From Variovorax sp. HW608 (GTDB lineage: Bacteria; Pseudomonadota; Gammaproteobacteria; Burkholderiales; Burkholderiaceae_C), in assembly GCF_900090195.1 (NCBI RefSeq), contig NZ_LT607803.1, positions 2,170,001-2,234,000 of the forward strand: a stretch of DNA of 64,000 bases. The letters are read 5' to 3'. The position numbers and the translations under genes were made by a program. The notes beneath the pieces were generated by a model that saw only the letters and a list, made by a program, of their open reading frames with translations, made no database searches and was not told the origin of the DNA. Below are positions 34,737-43,889 of the stretch, piece after piece; the stretch's first letter is position 1; each line of letters opens with the position of its first letter.

Positions 34737-36545
34737 CTATCTGCGCAGCTCATCCGCGAAGCTGCGCGGGACCGGGACAGTCATGTCCAGGAGCATCTGC
34801 CCCATGCCTTTTCCCAGTGGATCCATGCGCATGGAGGAGGGCCCCCCGCCGTCGAGCGCTTCATGCAGCAGCAGGTTCATCGACGCCGAGCCCGGCAGAT
34901 AGAAGCGTTCGACCTTCCCGTGCACCAGATGATCGAAGTACGCACGCACCCGCTCGGGGGTCACCCGGCTCCAGAGCAGCGGCAACCAGTCTGCCTTGCG
35001 TGCCACGAGGCCGATGTTCGAGAGATTCCCCTTGTCGCCGCTGCGCGCCCACGCGAGCTCGACGAGCCGCACCTCTTCCTGATCCTCTCCGGATTCGACG
35101 TAGGCGGACGGCACAGGAGCGCGATCCTCGTTCAGTGCGTTTCCCGTCTCGGCGGGCACATCGACGGCGTGCCGCTTCCCATCGAGCACATACGAAACAG
35201 GCACTGCCCGCTTGTCCAGCGGAAAGGCAAATGGCTTGATCAGGGGAGACACCGCAGGACGGCCTCCGCCCGGGCTGGTCGTGCCCGGCGCCCACGAGGT
35301 GCCCGAGGGAGCGATCTCGCGCGCAAACATGGCCAGCGCGGCCTTCTGCGGATGGTTGGCCACCACGCGCATCATGACCTCGCGCACGGCCGGCGTCCGT
35401 GCATGGGGTCCATAGAGCGACTCGGACCCGATGACCTCGACGTAGGTCGACGTGAAAGGCGCCTGGCCGCTGTCGCGCAGGATCTCGCTGGTGCGCTCGA
35501 TGATGGCCTCGGCCGTGCGCCGCGCCTTCTTCTCGGCATCGATCCCCACCACGACCATGCTTCCGGCGCAGCGAAATCCATCCAGCTGCGTTGCCGAGAC
35601 CTTGTAGGTGGGCAGGGGAGCCCGCCCCTTGGCGGGGCTGACGCGCACGCGGTCGACGCCCTGCTGTTCGATGGTCACCTCGCGGAAGTCACATGTGACG
35701 TCGGGCAGGAAATAGGCCCCGGGATCACCGATCTCGTAGAGCATCTGCTCGGCGACGCCGGCGCGAATCACCTTGCCGCCGGTGCCCGGCGGCTTGGTCA
35801 CCACGAAGCTGCCGTCGGCGTGGCATTCGACGACCGGATAGCCCATGTGCGCCCAGTCCGGGATCTCCTCCCAGTCGGTATGCAGTCCGCCCGTCGCCTG
35901 GCAGCCGCATTCGATGATGTGGCCGGCCAGGCTGCCGGAGGCCAGCAGATCGTAGTCGCCCGGTTTCCAGCCGAACTCGTGCATGAGCGCGCCCAGTGTC
36001 ACGGCGCTGTCCACGCAGCGGCCGGTGATGATCACTTCGGCCCCCGCGTCCAGGGCCGCCGCGATGGGCAAGGCGCCAAGGTAGGCGTTGGCGCTCAGGA
36101 CCTTCTCGGGCAACGGCTCTCCAGTGAACATGTCGGTGACGCCACGCTCGCGCAGAGCAGGCATTTGCGCGGCGACGTCGTCGCCTTCCACCACCGCGAT
36201 GCGAAGCTCGATCCCTTCCGCCTGGGCCAGCGCCCGCAGTGCGTCGGCACACCCTTGCGGGTTGATGCCGCCGGCGTTGCTGATGACCTTGATGCCGCGC
36301 CTCTTCACTTCGGCAAGCACCGACTTCATCGCAATGTCCACGAAGTCGGTCGCGTAGCCCATCTCCGGTTTCCTGGCGCGCGCCGACGCGAGGATCGCCA
36401 TGGTCGTCTCGGCCAGATAGTCGAAGACCAGGTAGTCGATCTCTCCACGCCCGACCAATTGGGGTGCGGCCACCATGCTGTCGCCCCAGAAGCCGGAGGC
36501 ACCCCCGATTCGAACGACCTTGTCTTTGCTTGTGGATTCAGTCAT
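34737..36545 (-). CDS. atuA: AtuA-like protein (acyclic terpene utilisation, DUF1446)
   Basis: The protein has 602 aa, a fused two-part form. The N-terminal DUF1446 region begins VRIGGASGFWGDSMVAAPQL and contains DYLVFDYLAETTMAIL and ISNAGGINP. The C-terminal AtuA-specific region has LAWARSGDKGNLSNIGLVAR at about residues 495-515. AtuA is needed for citronellol/geraniol catabolism in Pseudomonas, but its reaction is unknown. Its neighbours on both strands encode acyl-CoA ligases and an AtuC/AtuF-like carboxylase. GGAG sits 3 nt before the ATG. Confidence 0.88.
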   Translation of the reverse strand: MTESTSKDKVVRIGGASGFWGDSMVAAPQLVGRGEIDYLVFDYLAETTMAILASARARKPEMGYATDFVDIAMKSVLAEVKRRGIKVISNAGGINPQGCADALRALAQAEGIELRIAVVEGDDVAAQMPALRERGVTDMFTGEPLPEKVLSANAYLGALPIAAALDAGAEVIITGRCVDSAVTLGALMHEFGWKPGDYDLLASGSLAGHIIECGCQATGGLHTDWEEIPDWAHMGYPVVECHADGSFVVTKPPGTGGKVIRAGVAEQMLYEIGDPGAYFLPDVTCDFREVTIEQQGVDRVRVSPAKGRAPLPTYKVSATQLDGFRCAGSMVVVGIDAEKKARRTAEAIIERTSEILRDSGQAPFTSTYVEVIGSESLYGPHARTPAVREVMMRVVANHPQKAALAMFAREIAPSGTSWAPGTTSPGGGRPAVSPLIKPFAFPLDKRAVPVSYVLDGKRHAVDVPAETGNALNEDRAPVPSAYVESGEDQEEVRLVELAWARSGDKGNLSNIGLVARKADWLPLLWSRVTPERVRAYFDHLVHGKVERFYLPGSASMNLLLHEALDGGGPSSMRMDPLGKGMGQMLLDMTVPVPRSFADELRR

Positions 36546-36645
36546 GGACTCCGCGCTTTCTCCGTGCTTGGTGGATGCGCTTGAGCTTATCGCCCGAGCT
36601 CGCGAATTGCTTGTGCCAACTCGCTGCGCGTCTTCGGCCCGGGCG

Positions 36646-38220
36646 TCAATGCATCGCGGACTGGGCAGTTTCGGCGCGCAGTTGCGCCTTGTGAATCTTG
36701 CCGGCTGGCGTCAGCGGCAACTGCGTGCGCAGCTCGACCTGCCTTGGCAACTTGTAGTCCGCGATCTTGCCCGTACACCAGGCGACGATCTCCGCGGCAT
36801 CGAGCTGGCAGCCTTCCTTGGGGATCACGAAGTAGCGGCCGACCTCGCCAAGCACGGGATCGGGAATGCCGATGCCCGCAACCATCAGCACATTCGGGTG
36901 TGTGGCGATGAGCGCCTCAACCTCGGCCGGGTACACGTTGAATCCACCCTGGATGTACATGTCCTTCATCCGGCCCTTCAACGTGATGTAGCCGCGCTCA
37001 TCCATCGAACCCAGGTCGCCCGTCCGAAGCCAGCCGCCCGCGAATGCGTCCGGATTCGACGCGGCGCCAATGTAGTCCCGCACCACCCCCAGGCCGCGAA
37101 ACTGCAGTTCGCCGATCTGGCCGGGTGAGAGCGCACGGCCGCCGGGATCCGTGATTCGCACTTCGGCCCCCTGCAGCGCGGTGCCGATGGTCTCCATGAG
37201 ATTCCGATCGGAGCAGGCCCATGGCGTCATCACCAGGGCGCCCGACGCCTCCGACAGGCCGTAAAGGTTCATGACCGTCGCGCGGGGCATTCGTTGGCGC
37301 AGGTGCGACAGAAGCGTCTGATCGACGTTGGATCCTCCGGTGATGATGAGCCGCACCGTATTCAGGTCGATCTGCGGTGCTTCGGGGTGCGTGAGCAGCA
37401 GCGTCATCATCGTCGGCACGCCGACCAGGATCGCCGGTGGACGGCGTCGGATCATGTCGAGCACTGTCTTCGCCTTGAACACCGGCACCAGCTCGCAGCT
37501 TCCTCCCGCGACCATCTGGGACAGCACCCCGCAGGTGATTCCCCCCACGTGATTCAAGGGGTTCGAGAGTTGCAACAGTTCGCCCGGCTGGATGCGCGTG
37601 TGGCGCGCTTGAGCGCGTGCGGAGGCGAGCAGACTCGCGTGGGTCAGCGCGCAGCCCTTCGGGCGGCCCGTCGTTCCGGAGGTGTAGATGACCATGGCAA
37701 GGTCATCCGGCGAAACGTCCTGCGCCGCGCTGGCCAGCCGGAACGGATCGGGCGCCACGGCGGCCAGCTCGCGGAACCGTACGCCTCCGATGGCGATGAC
37801 GTCGCGCAGCTCGGACAGCCGTGCAGACAAGTGCTCGAACATCGCGAGGTAGTCGAAGTCCTCGGCGCGAGACATGGTGAAGACGGCGCGAACGCGACTG
37901 TCGGCGAGCATGTACTCGATCTCCGCATCCCTGTATCGGGGACTGAGGGCGACCACGGCGACACCGATGCGCGCGGCTGCGAAGAAGAGCTGCAGCCATT
38001 CGATCTGGTTGTACGCGAGGATCGCAATGCGGTCACCCCGGCTCAGTCCCAGGCGGAGCATGGCTGTTGCAAGCAGGTCGGCTGCTGCCTGCATCTCAGC
38101 AAACCGATGGGCCTGATCCGAATCGATATAGGCCGCCACGCCGGGGTATCGCTGAGCCGCGTCCTGCAAAGCCGCATAGAGCGTATCGGGAAGGTGCGAG
38201 GCATTGGATGTGATGTGCAT
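36646..38220 (-). CDS. AMP-dependent acyl-CoA synthetase (atu-cluster, minus strand)
   Basis: The protein has 524 aa. MVIYTSGTTGRPKGCALTHA (A3), LYGLSEASGALV, WLRTGDLGSMDERGYITLKG, KDMYIQGGFNVYPAEVEA and PLTPAGKIHKAQLR with the C-terminal lysine are seen. It is the first gene of the minus-strand unit and faces the TIGR03084 gene; the shared 146-bp region carries a palindrome (38297-38313). It probably loads a branched or terpenoid acid onto CoA for the carboxylase pathway (inference from context). Confidence 0.88.
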   Translation of the reverse strand: MHITSNASHLPDTLYAALQDAAQRYPGVAAYIDSDQAHRFAEMQAAADLLATAMLRLGLSRGDRIAILAYNQIEWLQLFFAAARIGVAVVALSPRYRDAEIEYMLADSRVRAVFTMSRAEDFDYLAMFEHLSARLSELRDVIAIGGVRFRELAAVAPDPFRLASAAQDVSPDDLAMVIYTSGTTGRPKGCALTHASLLASARAQARHTRIQPGELLQLSNPLNHVGGITCGVLSQMVAGGSCELVPVFKAKTVLDMIRRRPPAILVGVPTMMTLLLTHPEAPQIDLNTVRLIITGGSNVDQTLLSHLRQRMPRATVMNLYGLSEASGALVMTPWACSDRNLMETIGTALQGAEVRITDPGGRALSPGQIGELQFRGLGVVRDYIGAASNPDAFAGGWLRTGDLGSMDERGYITLKGRMKDMYIQGGFNVYPAEVEALIATHPNVLMVAGIGIPDPVLGEVGRYFVIPKEGCQLDAAEIVAWCTGKIADYKLPRQVELRTQLPLTPAGKIHKAQLRAETAQSAMH

Positions 38221-38296
38221 GGTGGGATGAGGAAGGAGGGCCTCCCGAGGCTAGAACAGCCTGGCCGCGTTTGGCTTGCGTTCAGTGGCTGAGCGA

Positions 38297-38313
38297 CACC
38301 AGGCAGCCTGGTG
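38297..38313. promoter_or_regulatory. Palindrome in the divergent atu promoter region
   Basis: CACCAGGCAGCCTGGTG has 7-bp perfect arms and a 3-bp spacer. It sits between the divergent ligase-atuA and TIGR03084-atuCF units, where one regulator could control both. No regulator gene is adjacent in this window. Confidence 0.5.
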
Positions 38314-38315
38314 CG

Positions 38316-38355
38316 CAGCCAGTCCGCGCAAGACCGTTCGCCCCGCTGCGGATAG
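38316..38355 (+). repeat. Upstream element, copy 1 (before TIGR03084 gene)
   Basis: The stretch beginning CAGCCAGTCCGCGCAAGACC and ending near CCCCGCTGCGGATAG recurs with few changes and a 2-bp length difference at 40055-40096, before atuC. It ends 11 bp before the start codon at 38367. Paired occurrence before two genes of one pathway suggests a shared promoter or binding site. Confidence 0.5.
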
Positions 38356-38366
38356 CCTTCGACACG

Positions 38367-39176
38367 ATGAAGGACACTGCCACCGACCTCCGCGCCGAAT
38401 ACCGCGAACTCGCCGACCTCTGCCGCACGCTCACGCCCGCCCAATGGCGCCTGCAAAGTGCGTTCTACGGCTGGACGCCGTGGGATGAGGTCGCCCATCT
38501 CTGCTTCTTCGACGAGACCGCGCTGCTGGCCGCCACGGATGCGAAGGCTTTCGCCCGCGACACCGTCGCGCTGAACGCCATGCTGGACACCGGCAAGGAG
38601 ATCAGCGCCATTGCGCGCGAGAAGTACGGCCACCTGGGCGGCGCGGCATTGCTCGCGCACTGGGAGCCGATCGCGATACGGCTCGTCGACGTGCTCGCGG
38701 CCCTCGACCCGAAGGCGCGCCTGCCGTGGTATGGCCCGACGATGAGCGCGCGCTCGTTCGCCACCGCACGCCTCATGGAGACCTGGGCCCACGGGCAGGA
38801 TGTATGGGACGTGGTGCGCCGCCGGCGTCCGCTGACAGGCCGGCTCAGGCACATCGCACACATCGGCGTCACGACCTTCGGCTGGACCTTCGTCAATCGC
38901 AAGCTGCCGGTTCCGGAGGTCATGCCTTTCATCGAACTGCAGGCACCGGATGGCAGCGCCTGGCGCTGGGGCGATCCCGCGTCGAGCGAATCGGTGCGCG
39001 GCTCGGCGCTCGACTTCTGTCTCGTCGTCACGCAAAGGCGCAATCTCGCCGACGCGGACCTGCGATGCACGGAAGGCAGTGCAACGCAATGGCTCTCGAT
39101 CGCGCAGTGCTTTGCGGGTCCGCCGGCCGATCCGCCGGTACCCGGCGTGCGCAAGGTGGTCTACGACGTCGCATGA
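38367..39176 (+). CDS. TIGR03084 family metal-binding protein (DinB/MDMPI-like)
   Basis: The protein has 269 aa from the ATG at 38367. The N-terminal four-helix part resembles the mycothiol-dependent maleylpyruvate isomerase/DinB fold: WTPWDEVAHLCFFDETAL with candidate metal ligand His, and METWAHGQDVWDVV with a second His. FNRKLP-like and GPPADPPVPGVRKVVYDVA complete the TIGR03084 pattern. The family is known from context with acyl-CoA dehydrogenases and AtuA, but has no proven function. Its stop overlaps the next start as ATGA. Confidence 0.8.
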   Translation: MKDTATDLRAEYRELADLCRTLTPAQWRLQSAFYGWTPWDEVAHLCFFDETALLAATDAKAFARDTVALNAMLDTGKEISAIAREKYGHLGGAALLAHWEPIAIRLVDVLAALDPKARLPWYGPTMSARSFATARLMETWAHGQDVWDVVRRRRPLTGRLRHIAHIGVTTFGWTFVNRKLPVPEVMPFIELQAPDGSAWRWGDPASSESVRGSALDFCLVVTQRRNLADADLRCTEGSATQWLSIAQCFAGPPADPPVPGVRKVVYDVA

Positions 39177-40042
39177 CGGGCCTTCCGCTGGCGCTCGAGA
39201 TGCAGGCGCCGATCGAGGCGGCGCTCTCACGCCTGCGCGAGGGCAGCGCCGAGCAGTGCCTGTCGGATCGCACCTTCTCGAATCTCTATCTGTTCCGCGA
39301 CGCGCACGACTATCGCTACCTGCCGGGCGAGTGGCCTTGCATTTCAGGCCGGACCTATGACGGCGTGCGGCACCTGATGCCCTTGTTTTCGCCGGCCGAT
39401 GCGCCGGTCGATGTGCTGCGTGAGCTGCTCCGCGGACATGACTGCCTCTACCCGCTCGCGCGGTGCGATGCACAGAGGCTGCCGCCGGGTCTCTTCAGCC
39501 AGACCGACTCGCCCGACGACGCCGACTATCTCTACGCCGCCCGGCAATTCACCGACTACCCGGGCCGGGCATTGGCGCACAAGCGCAGCCAGATCCGCCA
39601 ACTGCTCGGTGCACATCGCCTGCATGCGAAGCCCTTCGATGAATCGCACTGCACGGCGGCGCAAGAGGTGCTGCAAGGCTGGATGAGGCAGAAGGGAAAG
39701 TCGGCGGGAGAAGCCGACGAACAGGCCTGCATCGAGGCGATCGCCCATGCCGCGCGCCTCGGCCTCGAAGGCTTCGTGCACTTCGCGGACGGCCTGCCCG
39801 TGGGCTTCGTGCTCGCGCAGGCGCTTCAGCCCCGCGTCTACGCAATGCGCTTCGCCAAGGGCCTGGATACGCACATCGGCATCTATCCCTACATGTTCCA
39901 GCACTTCTGCCGGAACTTCACGCGTCCTGTCGACTGGCTCAACTTCGAGCAGGACATGGGCCTTGCGGGCTTCCGGCGCAGCAAGCGGTCCTATGGACCC
40001 GCGGCGCTCATTCCCAAGCTGCGGGTCCGCCTGCGCGGCTGA
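39173..40042 (+). CDS. DUF2156 family protein (GNAT-like lysyltransferase-domain)
   Basis: The protein has 289 aa. FSNLYLFRDAHDYRYLPG near residue 36, the AHKRSQIRQLL region and the C-terminal KGLDTHIGIYPYMFQHFC then VDWLNFEQDMGLAGFRRSKRSY match DUF2156, related to the C-terminal acyltransferase-type fold of phosphatidylglycerol lysyltransferase. The reaction here is unknown. The ATGA overlap with the TIGR03084 gene shows translational coupling and a shared job in the cluster. Confidence 0.75.
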   Translation: MTGLPLALEMQAPIEAALSRLREGSAEQCLSDRTFSNLYLFRDAHDYRYLPGEWPCISGRTYDGVRHLMPLFSPADAPVDVLRELLRGHDCLYPLARCDAQRLPPGLFSQTDSPDDADYLYAARQFTDYPGRALAHKRSQIRQLLGAHRLHAKPFDESHCTAAQEVLQGWMRQKGKSAGEADEQACIEAIAHAARLGLEGFVHFADGLPVGFVLAQALQPRVYAMRFAKGLDTHIGIYPYMFQHFCRNFTRPVDWLNFEQDMGLAGFRRSKRSYGPAALIPKLRVRLRG

Positions 40043-40054
40043 GTCGAAGCACAT

Positions 40055-40096
40055 CAGCCAGTTCGCGCAAGACCGCGCGGGCCCCGCTGCCTAAAG
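40055..40096 (+). repeat. Upstream element, copy 2 (before atuC)
   Basis: CAGCCAGTTCGCGCAAGACC and the following CCCCGCTGCCTAAAG match copy 1 at 38316-38355 almost base for base, with 2 extra bases in the middle. A shorter related core, CCAGTTCGCGTAA, occurs again at 45542-45555 before the SDR gene. It ends 27 bp before the atuC start. Confidence 0.5.
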
Positions 40097-40123
40097 TCCC
40101 TGCAACACACACATCCCAAGAAC

Positions 40124-41746
40124 ATGGCCACCATCGAATCGACCATCTCCCCAGGCAGCGAGGCCTTCAAGGCCAATCGCGAAGGCATGCTGGCGCTGAT
40201 CGAGCGCGTGCACGGCTACGAACAGCGCACCGTCAATGCCTCTGCCAGGTCGCGTGAACGCTTCGAGAAGCGGGGCCAGCTGCTGCCGCGTGAGCGCCTG
40301 TCGCTGCTGCTCGATCCGGGCACGCCGTTCCTCGAGATTTCCTCCCTTGCAGGCCTTGGTCTGGACAACCCCGACATGGAGAAGAGCGTGCCCGGCGGTG
40401 GCGTGATCGGAGGCATCGGCTGGGTCTCGGGTGTGCGCGTGATGATCAATGCCTCCGACTCCGGCATCGATGCCGGCGCGCTGCAGCCCATGGGCATTCC
40501 GAAGCAGCTGCGCATCCAGGAGCTGGCGCTCGAGAACAAGCTGCCCTACGTGCAGCTGGTAGAAAGCGCGGGCGCCAACCTCATGACCTACAAGGTCGAG
40601 GAGTTCGTGACCGGCGGCAATCTGTTCCGCAACCTCGCGCGGATGTCGGCAGCGGGACTTCCGGTGATCACCGTCACGCACGGCTCTTCGACGGCCGGCG
40701 GCGCCTACCAGACGGGCCTGTCGGACCACATCGTGATGGTGCGCGGCCGCTCGCGGGCCTTCCTTGCCGGGCCGCCGCTGCTCAAGGCCGCCACGGGCGA
40801 GATCGCGACGGAAGAGGAACTCGGGGGCGCCGTGATGCACACGTCGATCTCCGGGCTTGGCGACTACCTCGCGGAGGATGATCGCGACGCCATACGCATC
40901 GCGCGCGAGATCCTGGCACACATCGACTGGAACCGCGACATGCCGCTGGAGCCGCCTCGCCGCTTCAAGCCACCGCGCTACGACGCCGAGGAGCTTCTGG
41001 GCATCATGCCGATGGACCCCAAGCGCCCGGTCGACATGAAGCAGGTGATCGCGCGCATCGCCGACGACTCGAAGTTCCTCGAGTTCGGCGAGAACTACGG
41101 CAGCGCCACCGTCTGCGGCCACATCAAGATCGAAGGCCTTCCGCTGGCCATCATCACCAACAACGGTCCGATCGACCCGGCCGGCGCCACCAAGGCCACG
41201 CACTTCATCCAGGCCTGCTGCCAGGCGAAGACGCCGATCCTCTACCTCAACAACACGACCGGCTTCATGGTCGGCAGGGCCTACGAGGAGGGCGGCATCA
41301 TCAAGCACGGCTCGAAGATGATCCAGGCGGTGACCAATGCCACCGTGCCGCAGATCACGATCTACTGCGGCGCCTCGTTCGGCGCGGGCAACTATGGCAT
41401 GTGCGGTCGCGGCTTCCATCCGCGCTTCTGCTTCTCGTGGCCGAACGCGAAGACAGCGGTGATGGGCGGCGAGCAGGCGGCACAGACCATGGTCAACGTG
41501 ACCGAGGCCGCGATGAAGCGCAAGGGCGGCGAGGTCGACCGCGAGAAGCTGCAGGAAATGGAGCGCCGCATCATCGACCGCTTCGACAGCCAGATGAGCG
41601 TCTTCACGACCAGTGCGCACGTCCTTGACGATGGCGTGATCGATCCGCGGGACACGCGTGCGGTGCTCGCCAAGGTGCTCTCGATCTGCCGCGACGCCGA
41701 GCTGCGCCAGCCGCAGAAGATGCAGTTCTCGGTCGCCCGGCCCTGA
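40124..41746 (+). CDS. atuC: Acyl-CoA carboxylase carboxyltransferase subunit (AtuC/MccB-like)
   Basis: The protein has 540 aa. It has the two crotonase-like carboxyltransferase halves: ISSLAGLGLDNPDMEKSVPG then IGGIGWVSG and HGSSTAGGAYQTGLSDHIVM for the N-domain, and ITNNGPIDPAGATKATHFIQ, FMVGRAYEEGGIIKHGSKMI and CGASFGAGNYGMCGRGFHPR for the C-domain. These match methylcrotonyl/geranyl-CoA carboxylase beta subunits. With AtuA nearby, geranyl- or a branched enoyl-CoA is the likely substrate. The biotin subunit follows 54 bp downstream. Confidence 0.88.
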   Translation: MATIESTISPGSEAFKANREGMLALIERVHGYEQRTVNASARSRERFEKRGQLLPRERLSLLLDPGTPFLEISSLAGLGLDNPDMEKSVPGGGVIGGIGWVSGVRVMINASDSGIDAGALQPMGIPKQLRIQELALENKLPYVQLVESAGANLMTYKVEEFVTGGNLFRNLARMSAAGLPVITVTHGSSTAGGAYQTGLSDHIVMVRGRSRAFLAGPPLLKAATGEIATEEELGGAVMHTSISGLGDYLAEDDRDAIRIAREILAHIDWNRDMPLEPPRRFKPPRYDAEELLGIMPMDPKRPVDMKQVIARIADDSKFLEFGENYGSATVCGHIKIEGLPLAIITNNGPIDPAGATKATHFIQACCQAKTPILYLNNTTGFMVGRAYEEGGIIKHGSKMIQAVTNATVPQITIYCGASFGAGNYGMCGRGFHPRFCFSWPNAKTAVMGGEQAAQTMVNVTEAAMKRKGGEVDREKLQEMERRIIDRFDSQMSVFTTSAHVLDDGVIDPRDTRAVLAKVLSICRDAELRQPQKMQFSVARP

Positions 41747-41800
41747 GCACGCCATGGACGCAGTGACCGGTACAACGCCATTCATCACGGACCCCGATTC

Positions 41801-43861
41801 ATGACCGCCCCAACCTCATACGCGACGCCGTTCCACAAGATCCTGATCGCCAACCGCGGCGAGATCGCACTGCGCGTGATCCGCAGCGCACGCGCGCTCG
41901 GCTACCGCACGGTGGCCGTGTACTCGACCGCCGACGCCGGCGCGCGCCACGTGCAGGAGGCCGACCAGGCCGTCTGCATCGGCGAGCCGCTGCCGGCGCA
42001 GTCGTACCTGCGCATCCCGGCCATCATCGAGGCGGCGAAGCTCACCGGCGCCGATGCGGTGCACCCGGGCTACGGCTTCCTCGCGGAGAACGAGGACTTC
42101 GCGCAGGCCTGCAGGGACGCAGGCCTGGTCTTCATCGGCCCTTCGCCCGAGGCCATCGTCTCGATGGGCAACAAGGCCGGTGCCAAGTCGCTGATGCAGG
42201 CGGCCGGCGTGCCCTGCATTCCCGGCTACCAGGGCGAGGACCAGAGCGAGGAGCGGCTCGCGCAGGAGGCCACGCGCATCGGCTTCCCGGTGATGATCAA
42301 GGCCACGGCCGGCGGCGGCGGCCGCGGCATGCGGCTCGTGTCGTCGGCCAGGGAGTTCCCGGGCCTGCTGCGCAGCGCACGCTCCGAGGCGCAGAGCGCC
42401 TTCGGCGATCCGGAAGTGATCCTCGAGCGCGCGATCACCCTGCCGCGCCACATCGAGATCCAGATCTTCGCGGACCGACACGGCAACGCGATCCACCTCG
42501 GCGAGCGCGACTGCTCGGTGCAGCGACGGCACCAGAAGGTGGTCGAGGAAGCGCCTTCGCCCGCGGTCGATGCCGAGTTGCGCGCACGCATGGGCGCGAC
42601 CGCGGTGGCCGCCGTCAAGGCGATTCGCTACGAGGGTGCAGGGACGCTCGAATTCCTGCTCGACCGCGAAGGCAACTTCTATTTCATGGAGATGAACACA
42701 CGGCTCCAGGTGGAGCATCCGGTGACCGAGGCGATCACCGGGCTCGACCTCGTGGAGCTGCAACTGCGGGTTGCGGCTGGCGAGCCGCTGCCGATTGCAC
42801 AGGCGGACGTCCGCTTCTCGGGCCACGCGATCGAAGTGCGCCTGTGCGCGGAGGACGCCGACAGGGGCTTCATGCCGCAAAGTGGCACCGTTGCGCTCTG
42901 GAAGATGCCCGCGCAGTTGCGCGTGGAGGACGCCCTGCGTTCCGGCAGCGAAGTGCCGTCGTTCTACGACTCGATGATCGCCAAGCTCATCAGCCATGGC
43001 CGCACGCGCGACGAAGCACGCCGCAAGCTGGCCTCCGGCCTCGAAGATGCGGTGGTGCTCGGCGTGACGACCAATCAGGCCTTTCTGCGCAGTTGCCTGC
43101 TGCACCCGGTGTTTGCCGCCGGGGGCGCCACCACGGCGTTCATCGGCCAGCACCAGGATGCATTGCTCGCACCCGATGTGCAGGCGCGCGAAAGGGCGGC
43201 GGCGCTTGTATCGGTGCTGCTGCACGAAACCACCGGCGACGGGCGCCATCGGCCTCCGGGGCGGCGTATGCCGCACAAGCTGCCGATCTCGCTGCGCTTC
43301 GACCTCGGCGGCACGGTGCGCAACGCGAGCGTGACCCTCGGCAGCCATCGGAATTTCGATGTGACGATCGACGGCAGGACCTTCGTGGTCGAGCTTGCCT
43401 CGCTCTCCGACGATGCGGTGCGCTTCGTCTGCGACGGCGTGCTCGAAGGTGCCGCGTATCACCGCGACGGCGCGACACTGCTGATCCAGTACCGAGGCCT
43501 TGCGCTGCGCGTCGAAGACAAGACACGCGCCGCTTCGGCCCGCCAAGGCGAGAGCGGCGGCGACGGCAAGCTGCGGGCCTCGATGAACGGGCGCGTGGTC
43601 GCGGTCCTCGCCGATATCGGCCAACTCGTGCAGGCCGGCCAGCCGATCGTCACGCTGGAGGCGATGAAGATGGAACACGTCCACACCGCACCGGTGAGCG
43701 GCAAGCTCACGGCGGTGCATGTGGCGACCGGCGAGCAGGTCGCGGCCGGCCGCGTCGTTGCCGAAATCGAAGCGATCGCGCAAGAAGGCCTCGCCTCTTT
43801 CGACGAAAGGCGCAAGAACCGACATGGACCGGCCGTTGAACACACCGACCCGACGGCTTGA
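41801..43861 (+). CDS. atuF: Acyl-CoA carboxylase biotin carboxylase/carrier subunit (AtuF/MccA-like)
   Basis: The protein has 686 aa. Biotin carboxylase domain: FHKILIANRGEIALRVIRSA, GADAVHPGYGFLAENEDFAQ, ATP-loop KATAGGGGRGMRLV and FYFMEMNTRLQVEHPVTEAI. A BT linker follows, then the biotinyl domain with VTLEAMKMEHVHTAP, whose middle lysine carries biotin. It carboxylates biotin with bicarbonate and ATP and passes it to the AtuC-like subunit. The pair is complete and adjacent. Leucine and geranyl pathways cannot be separated by motif alone. Confidence 0.9.
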   Translation: MTAPTSYATPFHKILIANRGEIALRVIRSARALGYRTVAVYSTADAGARHVQEADQAVCIGEPLPAQSYLRIPAIIEAAKLTGADAVHPGYGFLAENEDFAQACRDAGLVFIGPSPEAIVSMGNKAGAKSLMQAAGVPCIPGYQGEDQSEERLAQEATRIGFPVMIKATAGGGGRGMRLVSSAREFPGLLRSARSEAQSAFGDPEVILERAITLPRHIEIQIFADRHGNAIHLGERDCSVQRRHQKVVEEAPSPAVDAELRARMGATAVAAVKAIRYEGAGTLEFLLDREGNFYFMEMNTRLQVEHPVTEAITGLDLVELQLRVAAGEPLPIAQADVRFSGHAIEVRLCAEDADRGFMPQSGTVALWKMPAQLRVEDALRSGSEVPSFYDSMIAKLISHGRTRDEARRKLASGLEDAVVLGVTTNQAFLRSCLLHPVFAAGGATTAFIGQHQDALLAPDVQARERAAALVSVLLHETTGDGRHRPPGRRMPHKLPISLRFDLGGTVRNASVTLGSHRNFDVTIDGRTFVVELASLSDDAVRFVCDGVLEGAAYHRDGATLLIQYRGLALRVEDKTRAASARQGESGGDGKLRASMNGRVVAVLADIGQLVQAGQPIVTLEAMKMEHVHTAPVSGKLTAVHVATGEQVAAGRVVAEIEAIAQEGLASFDERRKNRHGPAVEHTDPTA

Positions 43862-43889
43862 ACAAGAAAAGATGGGACCGGAGACAAGC

